Source: Sarcocystis neurona (taxonomy: Eukaryota; Apicomplexa; Conoidasida; Eucoccidiorida; Sarcocystidae). Taken from it: a stretch of 64,000 nucleotides of DNA. The notes under the pieces were generated by a model. The model was not told where the DNA came from. It ran no database searches and saw only the letters and a list, made by a program, of their open reading frames with translations. The position numbers were made by a program, and so were the translations under genes. The stretch is taken from the NCBI GenBank assembly GCA_000727475.1, contig KL647319.1, positions 993,189 through 1,057,188 of the forward strand, written 5' to 3'. How positions within the stretch are numbered: position 1 is the first letter of the stretch; each line of letters opens with the position of its first letter. This document shows, one piece after another, positions 1 to 12,621 of this stretch.

Positions 1-960
1 GAGAGAGAGAGAGAGAAAGAATATGGGTAGTATATATATATAGATGGATAGATAGATGGATAGATACAGAGAGAAAGACGTGGATATATATTTATATAGA
101 GACACAGAGAAGTAAATAGAGAGGATAGAGATATACGTAGATATAAGAAGAGAGAAAGATGGATATGAATAGAGACATCGAGACTGGTCAATAGACAAAG
201 ATGAATATTTCTATAGATGAATAGACACAATTGGATTCATCGGGAGAAAGAGATATACGGAAAGATGGGGATGGACGTATATAGATAGAGAGAGAGAAAA
301 GTACGCCGATAGATAGGCAGAGACAGATATCAAAAGGATGGAGAAAAATGAAAAAAAAAAGACACAGAGACGGTTACACAAAAAGAGAGGGAGATGAATA
401 TCGATAAACAAATAGATAGGCAGATGGATACAAAGAAGGATACGTATATATTAACACACATATGTGGGGAGACAGACAGATACAGATGGGCATATAGGGA
501 GACAGAAAGATATATACAGAGACAAAAATATATATACAAAGAAAGATATATACAAAGACAGAAAGATATATACAGAGACAGAAATATATATATATAGAAA
601 CACACAAGATATATATACAGACACACAGATATATATAGAAACACACACAGATATATATACGGACAGATAAATACAGGTGCATATAGGTAGAGATGGATAT
701 ATGTATATACAGCGAGAGATGGATATACGGAGAGACGGACAGATACAGTTAAGTAAACTGATAGATACATAGGCAGAGATGGATATATAGATGGATATAT
801 AGATAGTGATGGATACATATATCGATAGGTAGTGATTTAGCTAGAGAGATGGATATAGAGAGAAACACAGGTATAGAGAGGGGTATATGCTCACATATAT
901 AGATAGGTCGTAACATAGGTAGAGAGATGGATATACAGACAAAGAGACATAAGTATAGGT
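1..960. repeat. GATA/GAGA/TATA simple-repeat tract
   Basis: Degenerate mixture of GATGGATAGATA, AGAGAGAGA and AGATATATACAGAGACA words, strongly purine plus T on the plus strand. It probably lies in an intron of the channel gene. Frames that remain open in it are compositional artefacts (IYIY, KERYIQRQ). Confidence 0.85.
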
Positions 961-1225
961 GGGTCTATGAATGGACCGGAAGATGAAGAAAGATCGCCCC
1001 CGCAGCAAACGAGAGGGAAGAACCGCAGCAGCAACGCATGCACGTATGTTTTTCACACCAAAAAGGAGAAGCAAGTGGCTGCATACCACCCCTCCTACAA
1101 CCCCCACTCATCGAGGGAATCCCCCGCCTTAACGACGCGCTTCCCCCCCCGTACGTGTGAAGTCGGAGACGGATGGAGACGCCGCCAAAAGACAGCAGCA
1201 GACAGCGCGAGGGGAGGAGACGCAC

Positions 1226-1376
1226 CGGTGAGAGTGAGGAAGCCGATGCGGTGCTCCTTCCAGCGGGCGTCGATCGAGCCGGTAATTTGGGAGATTTGGC
1301 TGAGAAGAACGACCGGCGATATGATCGTCAGACACAGCGCCACCAGCACTGCGTTCAGCAGAATCACGCGCAGTCC
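1226..1376 (-). CDS. Exon of the OSCA/TMEM63-like gene, helix after the hallmark motif
   Basis: Acceptor GGTTTGCATGCAG ends at 1377; donor CACCG|GTGCGT starts at 1225. Fifty codons plus one base: [20 protein letters not shown] followed by [13 protein letters not shown]. This fits the family helix whose end reads FWxIPVAFVxxLS. No convincing downstream exon is seen between 1225 and 1, where the sequence becomes simple repeats, so the gene must continue outside the window. Confidence 0.75.
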
Positions 1377-4309
1377 CTGCATGCAAACCCGACCGAAGAG
1401 AAGAAGGGGGGCGCCTCAGACACGTCACACGCACACCGTGTATATCCACGGGCTTCCTGGATATATATACGCAGGTTTGTGTATCTCTTCTGCTTCTCGA
1501 TATGTAGCTGCTTCTGAATGTCAGCACATGCAGGGGAATAATAACCCAAAACGAGGGAGACACAGAGACGGAGAAGACGTACCAAGAGATCCGCGAATCA
1601 TCGTGAGCTACACAGGGACATGGAGGAGGGGCAGAGGACAGCAGAAGGACCAAGAAGAGGGGCAGAGAAAAGCAGGACATATATATATGTGTGTGGGTGG
1701 GTGGGGTAGTATATACAAGTGTATATACAGAGAGAGACAGAGACAGGGGAACGACGTAGGAAGGCAGAGATACGCAGACAAATAGAGAGAGTGGAAGAGA
1801 AGTACATATATATACATGTGTATAACTTAATATAGACAGGTTTATAGAGAAGTATATATACAGAGAGACAGACTGAGAGAGAGAGAGACAAAGGAATACA
1901 GAGGACATATACGAAGAGGGACAGCACGAGACGAACATACATATATGTGTAGGGAAATACGGGCAAGTGTATAGAGAAACATGAAGATAGAGAGACAACA
2001 AGAACACGTAGAGGAAGAGATATACAGACAGAAGGGGAGAAGAAAAGACGAACATATATACGTGTCAGGTGATATACAGGAAGATAGAGGGGACTAAATA
2101 TCCACCACAGAGAGACAGAGAGAGAAGAAAGGCAAAGGAGTAGATACACAGAGAGAGGAGGAGAGGAAGAGATTTGTATATGTGATATATGTCTTCAGAT
2201 ATATATGTATGAGAAAGCATACAAGGAGCTCTAGGGAAATATATACACAGAAGAAGAGACGGGACACAAAGAGGGACAGATATATCGAGAGACAGGCAGA
2301 CAGAGGGAGGGAGACACACACACAGACAGATATATTTACGTAGGAATATATGGGGAGACAGCTGCATGTGCGTGTATGTTCTCAACGGAGATATGTGTGT
2401 GGGGAGGGAGACACCGAGCGAAAGAGGAGGAGATCAACAGAGAGGAAGATCGATGCAGAAAAGGAAGGCGAAAAGGAGACGGGGAGAGAGACAGGGAGAC
2501 GGCGACGGAGACGGGGGAAGAAAAGCCGGAGCGACGGAGACAGGCAGGTAGAGTGAAGGAAGCAGCAGAGAAGAAGAGACACAGGAACAGGAAAGGACAA
2601 AGAGACAGGAGGGTGGGCGCACACGGAGACGAGACAGGGAGAGACAAAGGGGGACGTGCAGGGAGACAGAGGGAGACACACAGACAGAGGGACAGACAAA
2701 GAGGGATAGGGGGAGGCACGGAGACAGGGGGGACATGATGGAGGACGGGGGGGGGGGGAAAGGAGGAGAGGGAAGGAGACAGGGAGACGGAGACTCGTCG
2801 AGAAGGCGAGTGATGCTGGGAGACTGCGATATGAAGAGGGAAAGGCAGCAAGATGCGCAGAGAGGGAAGGGCAGCAGTGAGCCAGAAAAAGCGAGGATGA
2901 TATGGGGGAGACATACAGAGAGAAGAAGCGAAGGAGACGAAGAGGAGGAGACGAGACGGGGGGCAGAGAACATGAAACACAGAAGCAGAGAAGGACCGGA
3001 AGAGAGACGAAGGAGAAGAGGAAAGGGAGAGACAAAAAGGCAGGAACTGAGGGACGGAGAGATACATTTGAGGACGTCAAAGCGGATAAAAAAACGGAAG
3101 TCAAAGAGAGACGGAGACGGGGAGACGGAGACGGGAGACAGGGAGGGGAAGTCAGACGAAGAACGATACGGGGAAAGGAGGAAATGCTGGCATACCCGAT
3201 TCCACGTAGAGAGATGCAAATTATCCCACTGAATATCAGCAGGAGGAGCCGCCGCAGAAACTGCCATTCCTGAAAATGACGCAAGCGCCGAGGTACGTCC
3301 CTCTTCTGTGCCGCGGAACGCTTTGCTCACGCGACGGTAGCGGTGGGCATCTGCGAAGAAGCAGCAGCAGCACTGACGCAACACCAGCAGTAGACCCAGC
3401 AGCAGCAGCGGCAGGAGACTCAGCAACAGTAGGAAATGCAGCCGCAGCAGCAGTAGATGCAACGGCAGCAGTAGGAGATGCAACAGCAGCAGTAGGAGAT
3501 GCAGCAGCAGCGGCACAGACGTAGCAGCAGCAGATGCAGCACCAGCACAGATGTAGCTGCAGCACATGTAGCAGCAGAAGCAGGGGCGGCAGACAAAGCA
3601 CCGGCCACGGTAGCGGCGCATCCAGGAACAGCAGCTAAAAAAGCATCGACAGAAGCAGCAGGGGAGGCGGAAGAAGCAGCAGCAGCGGAGGGCGCAAATC
3701 AGAAGGAATGGCAGGAGCAGCAGCAACAAAGGCACCACCAGCAAGTGTCGCAGCAGGCGCGGATGCACCAGCGATAACAACAGCAGCGGCGGCAGCAGAG
3801 GCGAGGACGGCTGCTGCTGCTGCAGTTCCACGTGTAGTCCGGCGGAGCGGGCGACAGCAGAGAGAAGGCAGCGCAGCCGCATGAGCTGCAAGAGAAACCG
3901 TGCATATGCCGCGCCCTCTGCTGTTGCAGCAGCAGCAGTAGCAAGAAAAACCAGGCCACAAAGTCTAAAGCAGCAGCAGGTACAGCAGCAACACCAGGAG
4001 CACGGCCAAGACAGCAGCAGCAGCAGTCCCAGGAAGACGAGGACGCGGCCACAGCACATGCAGCAGCAACGGACGAGCAGCCGCGTCAAGATAGCGGCAA
4101 CAGCAAAGCATCGGGGAAGGCAGCAACATGCGTGTATCTCAAAAAGTTTTTGAACAAGAAGAGTCCCCGACACTGGCACCTCCTTCTGTTACTACGCGAA
4201 GGCGGAAGAGCAGCGAAGATAATAAGGACTGCTGCTCCTGGAATCCTGTTGTTGCTGCTACTATTACCGCTGCTGCCATTGCTGCTGCTGCTGTTGCTGC
4301 TGCTGCTGT

Positions 4310-4356
<47 letters not shown>

Positions 4357-7300
4357 TCGCTGCTGCTGTCGCTGCTGCTACTATTGATGGTGCTGCTACT
4401 ATTGACGGTGCTGCTGCTATTGCTGCTGTTGCTGCTATTGATCCTGCTGCTATTGATGCTGCTGCTGCTATTGCTGCTGCTGCTGCTATTGCTGCTGCTG
4501 CTGCTATTGATCCTGCTGCTATTGATCCTGCGGCTATTGATGCTGCTGCTGCTATTGCTGCTGCTGCTGCTATTGCTGCTGCTGCTGCTATTGCTGCTGC
4601 TAGTGTTGTTGCTGCTGCTGCTGTTGCTGCTGCTGTTGCTGCGGTTTTACGTTGGGTCCTGTGCAACTACGCTGCTGTTACTTCGGTGCCCCGGTGCAGA
4701 GCGGCCCGCAGGGGCGAGGCAGCAGCAAAGGAACACGCGGAAGCAGCGGACGACGAAGAAGACGAGCGACAGCAAACGAAGGGCGAAAGGTAGACACAGA
4801 CACAAACATCGACGAAAGAAAAGAGATGCAGCATACATATACATACGTATATATATATATATCTGTATCGAGACAGGGAGAGGGGAGTTCCGAAGAGGGA
4901 GAGCGAAGAGAGGCGCAGAGAGAATAGAGAGAATATATGATATATCCACATATAAAAGACGAGAAAAAGGAAGAGAAAGTACATACACACAAGCACACAT
5001 GTATAGGAAGAGGAGATACTTCTTCTTACAGCGAAGAACTTCCCGGACGCATATTCGGTTGTCGAACGTCACAATCGCAACGCCGCTGTTGTGCGAAGGC
5101 GCGCGTCCTCCTCCGCCGCCCCGTCGTTGCTGCTGCTGCGGCAGTCAAATAACACCCCACACGCATGCGTGGTGGGGAGACTCCGTCCAGCGACCACCCA
5201 CACAACACAACGGCCCGCATACACACATACATACACAAACACATTTATTTTCAGATGGAAACACACAGAAACAGATACATATACATACCTGTGTGTACAT
5301 ATACATATACATACATATACCAGCATATATACACAAGGGTATACATACACATAAATACAGAGAACGAAAGAGATGCATATACACGTATATATATACAAGC
5401 GTATATACACAAGTATATACATATACAATATGTATAGAGAGAAAGAGATGCATATATATATATATACACATATATATAAGCATTTACATACAGATATGTA
5501 CATACACATACAGAGCGAGAAACAGATATATATAATATATATATATACACAGATTTACAAGCATATATACACAAGTGTATACGTATACAAATACGAAGAG
5601 TGAGACAGAGACACATATACATACATATGTATGTATGAATGTACATGTATGTATATATGCATATATATACACAAATATATATACATACACACCTACTCAC
5701 ATACATATATACAAACAGATATATACGTATGTGTGTCCATATAAATACAGGCATATCTATACGTGTTTGATACACACATATCTATCTCCATATATATACA
5801 CATAGATACACATATATATATACATATATATATGTTGCAGGAAGGTGCATCGAGACAGAGAGACTGGCATATGATGCCGTGACGCGCACAGCTGCCTCTT
5901 CGCAGGTTTCTTCTCTTTTTCTGCTCCCTTCTGTCTCTGTCCATTCCGGTGTCCTTTTCTCTGTTGTCCTCCCTTTCCCCTCTTTTCTTCTTCTTCTTCG
6001 CCCCCTCTTCTCGCTCTGTATTTCTCTGCGAAGGGAAGCCGCGCAGCCACGTTCCCAGGCGAGTGCAGGGACCACCCCCGCAGGAGACGAGACAGAATGT
6101 GCGCATGCACGCAGAGATATACACATTTGGATATATATGTATGGAGAGAAGAGCCGCGTGCTGCGAAGCCGCTTGTCTCCTTTCCTTTTAGCGGAGGGAA
6201 GAAGACGCGTAGCAACAACCCCACATGCATGCGCACCGGCGCGCACGACGGGCTACGAAAAAACTGGGGAAGAAGGGGGCACAGCGCAGCAGCTCCTCAG
6301 ATTTTTGCTGCCGCTCCGCTCCTCCTGCTGCTCCCCTCCGGCCACTGCTGCTGATGTGCTACCTCGCCCTTACAGCTGCTGCTGCTGTTGCTGCTGCCAC
6401 TCCTGCGGCTGCTGCTGCTGCTTCGTTGCCACCCCCCTGTAATCGCGGCTGCTCCTCCTGCTGCTGTTGCTCCGCTGTCTCTCTCCTCCAGCTGCTGCTC
6501 CTCCTGCTGCTCCTCCTGCTGCTGCGCCTCCGCTACCTTTTCCCCTGGCGCTGGTCCTGCTGCTGCTCCTCCTGCTGCTGCTCCTCCTGCTGCTGCTCTT
6601 CCTGCTGCTGCTCCTATTCCTGCTCCTGCTGCTGCTGCTCGTGCTGCTGCTGATCTGCACCGCTGGCTCTTCGCCGCGACTGGTGGGGTGTGAAGAAGAA
6701 CCGTTTACCTGTGACGCATCGCCATCAGCGCCGTGGCGCCTAAAGAGCTGCATTGCTCTACGCCGCTTGATCTTTTCTTCGTTTGTTTCTGCTGCCACTT
6801 CTTCTGCCTGTGGAAGTTCTGGAGAAATTCCTTCGTTCTTCTCCTCTTGGGCAGCAGCATCCGTTTCTTCCACGTCAGCGGCACCGCCGCCTGCCGCTGT
6901 GGGGTCGCCGAGGAGCGGCCGGGTACTGCTGTTAGGAGACGCAGCTTCAGCAGCCGCCGACTCAGGAGCAGCAGATGCGGCGCCATCACCGCGAGAAGAC
7001 GCAGGTAAAGCAAAACGACGTCCCGCTCCACTTGTATTATGAATGTCGTTCCTATTGGCTTCCTCTCCTTCTTCCTCCTGCGCCTGCTGCCCAGCAAATC
7101 CGTTGTACAAACTGCAGCAGAAGCAGCAGCATCAGGACCAGCGCAACAGCAACACCATCAGCAGCCCAACAGCGGCAGCAGGCGCGCAATAGCGGCAGCA
7201 GCGCCACAGCAGCAGCGGCAGCAGCGCAATAGGGGCAGCAGCAGCGCCACAGTAGCAGCAGCAGCGCAACAGCACCAGGAGCAACAGCAGCAACAGCAGT

Positions 7301-10300
7301 GAAATAGCAGCAGCAGCGCAGCGGCAGTGCAATAGCAGCAGTAGCGCAATAGCAGCAGCATCGCAGGAACAGCAGCAGCGCAGTGGCGTCAGCAGTAACC
7401 CCCCCCCCCCCAGGCCACGGCAGCGCAGTAGTGTCGGTCGCGCAGCACGACGGTAGCAGAAACAGCAACACCGCCCCACGGCAGCAGCAGACCACGGCAG
7501 CCCAACAGCAGCAGCAGCGACGGCAACAGCAGTCTCCGACCAACGGCAGCAGCAGCGGCTGGCCCCAAAACAGCAGCAGAGAGACCCCACCGCGTCGTTG
7601 AGCAGCAGCAACAGCGCGGACGTAAAAGCAGCAAAGCAGAAGTGACAGCAGCCTCAGCAGCGACAGCAGCGCCGAAGCATCAGCAGGAGCAGCACCGAAG
7701 CAGCAGCAGCAGCAGAACCGAAGCAGGAGCAGGACCAGCACCGAAGCAGCAGCAGCAGCACCGAAGCAAGAGCAACAGCAGCATAGCAGCAGCACCCAAG
7801 CAGCAGCAGAGCAGCAGAAGCAGCGACAACAACACCGTAGCAGCGGTACCGGAGCGTCACAGCAGCAGCGGCACTGCAGCAGAGACGTGAGACCGACCCA
7901 GCAGCAGCAGTAGCAGCGACAGCAGCAGAAGCAGCGGCGGGAACTGCAGACGTCGGCGGGCAGTTGGCGAGGCGTGAGTCGACCATCATTTCACCGTGAG
8001 AGTTACTTCCACGCGCAGGTACTCGCAAGTACCAAAGCACACAGCCACAAGCTGTCACTCGCCTCCCCACGCTGTCTTGAAGACAGAGACAGAAAGGGAA
8101 ACGCTGGCACCAAAACAGCCGCGCACGCGCCACGGAGAGACATACATATGTATACCGGCAACACACCGGCACGTCCCGTTGCTGCGCGTGCCGACCCTTC
8201 GAGTTTATGCGTATGCAACTGCGACTCCTGCGGAGGAAGGAGCGCAGGCGGTTGCCCTTGGGGTGCTTCCTCATTTCTTCCCACACACATACATGGGAAC
8301 ACGCTGATATCCATATCAACAAACCCCAAGGCAGACACATATATCCATATGTGATACATGAATACATGTCTCCAGAAACACCCACACAAATGTACCTATC
8401 TACGATGACACACGATACATATCTACATATAAGTCTGCCAAGAGAAACATATACATATACCTATAGAGAGAGAGACACACACACACATACACATACACAC
8501 GTACACACATACATATATGTATGTATACGTGTATAGAGCCAGACATATATATATATATGAGAAGAAGGGGTTGACTGTCATTTCTGAGAAATCGACGTTT
8601 TCTACGTTCGTCAGCATGATATCTCTCTGCCAGAGGTCGGACTGCGCATGCAGGCGCGCGCATGCGTCCTTCTGCAGACCAAAAAACGCCTCCCCTTGCT
8701 TTCCCTTCCTTTCCTCTCCCTGTCTCTCCGTAGTTTGCGTCTTCTCTTCCGTCGGCGTCGACTGCGTGCTTCGATTTCAACCGGCAGTCACTAAAAGAAA
8801 CTTCCCAAAAACATGCAGCGGGTGCTGCTGCATGCGTCCCTGGGCGCGCCGCTGCTGCCCCCTCCTCCTTTTCCTCTTCGTACTCCACTTTCATATACAC
8901 ACACACACGCGCATGCACAGAGATATATACACATTCTCCTGACGTCTCTTCAGTATCTCATCCGCTCACACACGTTCGTCTCCCTCCTTTTCTTCTTCAA
9001 AAGAACGGCCCCTCTCTCTGTATTTGTCCACACTTCTCAAGAAGCTGCATGCCCTCTGTATATGCATGCACCAAGGACGAAAGGGCTGTCCCACGTATAT
9101 GCAGCTCCGAGATACACACCCGTCGCAGCAGAAGACGTCTTCTTCCCCTCCCCTTCTGCTCCCCTTCCAGCCCTTCCGCTGCTTTTCTTTCTTGCTGCAC
9201 GTACGTGGACATCTCCGCCGTCTACAGACATCTACACGGGGAGAGACACCAACAGGAGCGCTGGCCTACGAATGAGTACATATATATGCTCAGGCATTAC
9301 TTCACGAATAGATCCACACGTATAAATACAGAGGTGGCTTCTCACGAGCCAATATATATACACGAACATGTTCACACACATACAATCACAGAGGTATCTA
9401 CGTACAAATGAACACACGCACACATAGATATATATATATATATGCGTCTCCTCACGTAGGCAAATATATATACATGTATGTATCTAGAGAAAGAAAAACA
9501 GAGACGTCTGGACAAACAGACAGAGACAGAGAGACAGAGACAGACACACATGTGTGCTGTCTGCAGAGATGTGCAGGGAGAAACGCAGACCCCCCCCCTG
9601 CTTTTTCCGGTCCATACCTCTTTCGAGGGAAATGAAATATATATAGACATTCCCCCCTGCTTTCAAAGGCGCAGGGGCGCTTCGCTGCATATGAAAATAT
9701 ATCCTTTTCCCCTCGTGAAGAGCCCTGGGACGAGACGCACGCACCGAAGCGACGCGGGTGAGACGCCGTCTCCCCGTCTCTCTTTTTGGAAGTGTGGAAA
9801 GTGGAGACACGTGGAGAGTCGGCGAAGTCTTCTCTTCAAGAAACTCTTGCAGAAGAGGCAGCGACTCACCAGCTACCTTTTCCTGCGTGAAGGACGAGCA
9901 ATACGTTGAGGACGCAGGTGCACGTGGAGTCCGGGGAGAAGCCGGGAACGCAGAGGCTGCTGCTGCTGCTGCAGGAAGTACTTTCTGCTAGACCCACATC
10001 TAGCGTGTGTCTGCGAGCGAGTTTTTCTTCGCATTCCTCCGCGCCGCTGAGGAAAAGCTGCTCTTCTGTCTCAGCAGCAGCACGCGCAGCAGCGGCGTCG
10101 CCATCGCGACGTGGGACGGCTTCCTCTTCTTCTTCGGCTGCAGCAGCGTCTCCTCCGCCGGCGCCTGCCGCAGGTCTGCCGCTGCGCTCCGACCACAGCC
10201 GCGAAGAGGCGCTTGAGGAGCGACGCAGCAGCAGCGACGGGCTGCCTCCGTCGGCAGCAGCAGCCCCGAAGGCCTCACGACGTCTGCGACCGCCGCCCCA

Positions 10301-12590
10301 CGCGGACGCGCCGGTTTTCCCTTCGACCGCCGCCCACGTCGCGCTGGTGGCCGTAGCAGCAGCGCGTCGCGGCGACGAACTCGGAGAGAAGCGACGGCAG
10401 AAGGAATTGCTGCGGGTCTCTGCGTCGCCGCCGCGTCTCGACCGCAGACTCTCCAGGGAAACGGGGCCCCTGCTGCTCCGCGAACTGCTGCGTCTTCCCG
10501 TCGCGTCTCTGTCGCCGTCGCCTGCCGCGGCTGCTGCGGTCGCTGTACGGAGCTGTCGCAGCAGCACGCCTCTCCACTTGCTGCTCGACGGGCAGCACAC
10601 CGAGCAAAAGCGCTGGTGAATCTCGACGAAGCTCTCCGCAAACTCCTCCCGATTTGTCACTCTCCGGTCGAGGCGTGAAAGAATCACCGAGTAATACTGA
10701 GGAGGGGCCATGACCTCCGCTTCCTCTCCGTCGAGCAGTCGCTCATATATTCCTGCAGTCGTACCAACGGCAGACAATGGAGCAGCAGGACGCCCTCCGC
10801 CGCCTTCTCCTTCTTCACCAGCGCGATGCGGTGGAACGGCAGCAGCAGAAGACGAAGCAGCAGCAGCAGCAGCACGAGAAGAGACACCCACAGACGACGT
10901 TGTGCGGACTTCCCCTTCTTCTCCTTCCCGCCCCTCCGCCGTCTCCTCGGCTTCCTCCTCTTGTGCCGCCGTCTCATTTTCTTCCGCTGTATCTTCCTCT
11001 GCAGCTATCAAGTCAGGGCGGTCCGCCCCCTCTTCGAAAGCGGTGACCTCGCGCACACCGGCCGGACCGTCGTCCTCGCCAGCAGCCGCAGCAACCAAGG
11101 GCGGATACATCTTCAGTCTGTTCGACGTCGATGGCCTGTAGATATTCGTAGGCTCCTCTCGTGCTGCAGCTGCCCTTCTTCTGGCGCGTCCTGCCTCCAC
11201 CTCAGCAGTCCCCAAGGGAGCAGCAGCAGGAGGAGGAAGAGCAGCACCTGCAGCAGGTGAAGCAGCAGGTGCAGCAGCAGCAGCAGAGGAATTCACGAGG
11301 GCAGCTGTCGCCGAAGAAGAAAAAGAAGAGGCGGAAGGAGCGCCTAGCGGAAGCTTGTCAGAAGTACCCGGCCTCGTGCTGCTGCTGCGGCTTCTCTCGA
11401 CCAGCTGCAATGCAAGTCCTTCGTTTCGTCCGACCACCGCATCCTGTCGAGAGGCTGCAGCTGCTTCCCTCATAGATCGAAGAGAATGAGACGCGCGCAG
11501 CAATGCGAGCAGCACGGCAGGACGCGTGCGGATGTCCTGTGCAGAAGTCAAGCACCGCAGCAACAAACCTCCCTGCAAAAGCAGCTACGGGATCAGCAAG
11601 AGATGCCGGCGCGGCAGCAGCAGCAGACGACGACGACGACAGAGTGGCGCCAGCAGATGCCGGAACGGCAACAGCAACAGCAGCAGATGCCAGAGCGGCC
11701 GCAGCAAATACCGGAACGGCAGCTGCAGATGCCGAAGCGGCAGCAGCATGCAGGTTCCCGTCCAACCACGGGTATTTCTTCGTCTCAAGAATTGCGTAGA
11801 AGCGGCGCAGACACACATATCTCTTTTAACTCTCGCCACACGGAATTTTCGAGAGCCAGTCGTGCTGCCCGGTCGCTGCAGGTGGGTCACAGGGTCGAGA
11901 CTGCGTATACAGAGAGCCCCCGACACATCCGCTACAGGGAGAAGCACCAAAATTCGCATGTTCGAAGAGGGACAGACATGCAGACATGCATCGGCTCTGT
12001 CGCTGGGGAGCGCATTTCCACCTGGACGGCACACACACGACGCTGTGAACAGCAACGCAGCAGCGCCGTTGCTGCCTCAGCCAGAGATATCGGCGCCCCA
12101 CGCAGATGTCTACAGACGTCCACCGAGAGACAGCAACACGAATAGACGAGACAAAAGCGAGACGAGGACAGGAGGCAATTTCTTCAAAAGGACAGGAGCG
12201 CACATGCGTCTGGCCGGCACGGAAGACGGAAGACTCTGTGAAAAGCGCAGGAATATATAAACTACACGTACAACGCGGTCCAGAAGGCTCCACAAGGGCA
12301 GCAGCAAGAGAAGCGTCGGTCTTCTTGAAGGCAAAACGAGACTCAAGAAGAAATAAATGTCCCTCCTTAGAGTTAAGAAAACCATACATACACATGCAGA
12401 CACATCCATAAATAGAAAGAAAATCACGTATAGAGGTTGTAGCTCCTGTACACACACACATACCTACAATTCGATGCCCCACCGGCAGAGAGAGCGATGC
12501 TCAACCGATGAACAGCCCCATTCGAAGTTCACAAGAGAAAATATAGAAGCAGAGTACCACACATCTATCTATATACATCGAAACACATAC

Positions 12591-12621
<31 letters not shown>

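Noticed and set aside
330..818. Frames made of IYLSIY / ERYIQRQ words in TATA and GATA tracts (also near 5.3, 14.6, 54.2, 61.0 and 63.4 kb)
   Set aside because: They are direct translations of simple repeats on either strand, with no start context or domain.
2434..4179. 581-codon minus-strand frame
   Set aside because: Only the 74 bp at 3196-3269 carries a recognisable family motif with splice sites; the rest is CTG array and polypurine read-through.
4132..5535. 467-codon plus-strand frame rich in Leu
   Set aside because: It is a read-through of the CTG array followed by TATA/CATA repeats; both strands and all frames are open there, and no domain is visible.
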